Positions 5,031-5,891 of a stretch of DNA of 5,891 bases are shown here, piece after piece (the stretch's first letter is position 1; each line of letters starts with the position of its first letter). The notes beneath the pieces are model-generated. The model was not told the DNA's origin, ran no database searches, and saw nothing but the letters and a program-made list of their open reading frames with translations. Origin of the DNA: Lentzea aerocolonigenes (lineage in GTDB: Bacteria > Actinomycetota > Actinomycetes > Mycobacteriales > Pseudonocardiaceae); assembly GCF_000955955.1 (NCBI RefSeq), contig NZ_JYJG01000263.1, positions 1 to 5,891 of the forward strand, written 5' to 3'. Position numbers and translations under genes: made by a program.

Positions 5031-5891
5031 CTAGCCGTCCTGAGGCGCCAAGGCGGCGGCAAAGCGCGTCGCGACCGTCGCCACCGCGGCACGCAGTTCG
5101 TCTCCGCCCTCGACGCGGAAGGCGAACGGCACGGCCGCCAACCACTCCTGCGCGTACATCGCCGGGTTGCTGGTGCTGCCGATGAGCACGCACCCGTCCC
5201 CCGCTGGGTGAAGCCGTCCCATTGGCGGCCGGATCCACGGTGCCACTTCGGTCAGCGGCGCGTCGAACACCACGCGGGTGGGGAACTCCCAGCCCGTGCC
5301 CAGGTGCTCCTCCAGCGCCGCGATCGGGTCGAGGTCGTCCGGTGGCTCGAACTCGTGCTCGGTCTGCCCGGCCGTGCGAATCCGGTCGACCCGATAGGTG
5401 CGGATCGCGTCTGCCCGATGGGAATGGCACAACAAGTACCAGCGTCCGTGGCGGACCACGACGGCCCACGGGTCCACTTCGGACTTCCACGCGTCGCCGC
5501 GCTCGCTCTGGTACCCGATCAGCACCCGATGTCTGGCCGCGACGGCGGCGACGAGTGCGCTGGTGATGGCGGGATCCGGGTGGGCCGAGTGCCGGTCCGG
5601 CGCGGCTTTGGCGTGCTCACGCAGGACGGCCGCCTGCCTCCCGACGTTCTCGGGCAGCGCCTGGATGACCTTGCCGAGGGCCGCGCCGACCGGGTCGTCT
5701 GCTTCGTTCGCCGCCGGCTGGCCGTCGAGCACCGCCATGACCAGGCCCAACGCCTCGGCCTGGGTGAACACGATCGGCGGCAGCCGCGTGCCGCGCCGGA
5801 GCCGGTACCCACCGTGCGGACCCCGGCTCGACTCGACCTGGATGCCTGCCTCGCGGAGGATCCCGATGTAGCGGCGGGCGGGGCGTTCCGT
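5031..5891 (-). CDS. WYL-domain HTH transcriptional regulator (N-terminus cut by window edge)
   Basis: 286 residues are visible. The first 35 carry the recognition-helix and wing part of a DeoR-like HTH: RRYIGILREAGIQVESSRGP, then HGGYRLRRG. A linker follows (LPPIVFTQAEALGLVMAVLD), typical of YafY-type regulators. The WYL domain spans about visible residues 118-195 and includes VDPWAVVVRHGRWYLLCHSH, with the W-Y-L triad at 151-153 (codon for W at 5439-5441), then RTYRVDRI. A C-terminal WCX-like region follows (TRVVFDAPLTEVAPWI, FAFRVEGGDELRAAV). WYL domains bind ligands, in some cases nucleic acids or nucleotides. The real start lies beyond the right edge, with roughly 20 residues missing judged from family architecture. 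The internal GTG at 5771 is not the start because the HTH continues upstream in frame. It probably controls its own operon with the VOC gene; that is inference. Confidence 0.9.
   Translation of the reverse strand, partial: TERPARRYIGILREAGIQVESSRGPHGGYRLRRGTRLPPIVFTQAEALGLVMAVLDGQPAANEADDPVGAALGKVIQALPENVGRQAAVLREHAKAAPDRHSAHPDPAITSALVAAVAARHRVLIGYQSERGDAWKSEVDPWAVVVRHGRWYLLCHSHRADAIRTYRVDRIRTAGQTEHEFEPPDDLDPIAALEEHLGTGWEFPTRVVFDAPLTEVAPWIRPPMGRLHPAGDGCVLIGSTSNPAMYAQEWLAAVPFAFRVEGGDELRAAVATVATRFAAALAPQDG

Noticed and set aside
1..5891. CRISPR arrays, tRNA or rRNA genes, insertion sequences
   Set aside because: No regularly spaced repeats, cloverleaf-like sequence, transposase motifs or terminal inverted repeats were seen by eye.

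Overview
The window is high-GC DNA with strong G/C preference at third codon positions, GTG starts and at least one apparently leaderless promoter, which points to an actinobacterium. The protein styles (DUF6745-type, WYL regulator, MerR-thioredoxin pair, NhaP-type antiporter) would fit Pseudonocardiales or Streptomyces relatives; this placement is inference from reading only.

Layout. At the left edge, on the minus strand, is the N-terminal part of an amino-acid-type ABC transporter permease (1-273). Just upstream of it is a 26-codon leader peptide (313-393) with an RRHID...GR motif and two late cysteine codons, of the actinobacterial cysteine-attenuator type. A candidate promoter lies at 446-475, so the transporter operon is probably controlled by cysteine or sulfur supply. 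From 394 to 595 nothing else is seen. From about 596 to 1322 lies a broken DUF6745-like gene whose recognisable pieces fall in three successive plus-strand frames. A short unidentified coding-like fragment follows (1334-1552).

From 1603 to 4620 is a compact plus-strand block: a MerR-family regulator, an overlapping thioredoxin, a CPA1/NhaP-type Na+/H+ antiporter and a uridine-kinase-like P-loop kinase, with junctions of -10, +18 and +17 nt. The MerR promoter is nearly textbook: a perfect 8-bp inverted repeat inside a 19-bp spacer between -35 and -10, with the predicted transcription start at the ATG. This suggests an autoregulated, redox- or thiol-linked unit in which the regulator and its thioredoxin are translationally coupled. 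The antiporter and kinase may be read through from it, or the antiporter may have its own leaderless promoter.

The plus block meets a minus-strand pair head to head. A 27-nt hairpin (4618-4644) that includes both stop codons probably terminates transcription both ways. The minus pair is a WYL-domain HTH regulator, cut by the right edge and lacking its extreme N-terminus, followed 38 nt later by a small VOC (glyoxalase-fold) protein.

Most genes here are ordinary. The parts worth a second look are the leader-peptide attenuator, the MerR operator/leaderless promoter with its overlapping thioredoxin gene, the decayed DUF6745 locus, and the stop-codon-embedding terminator.
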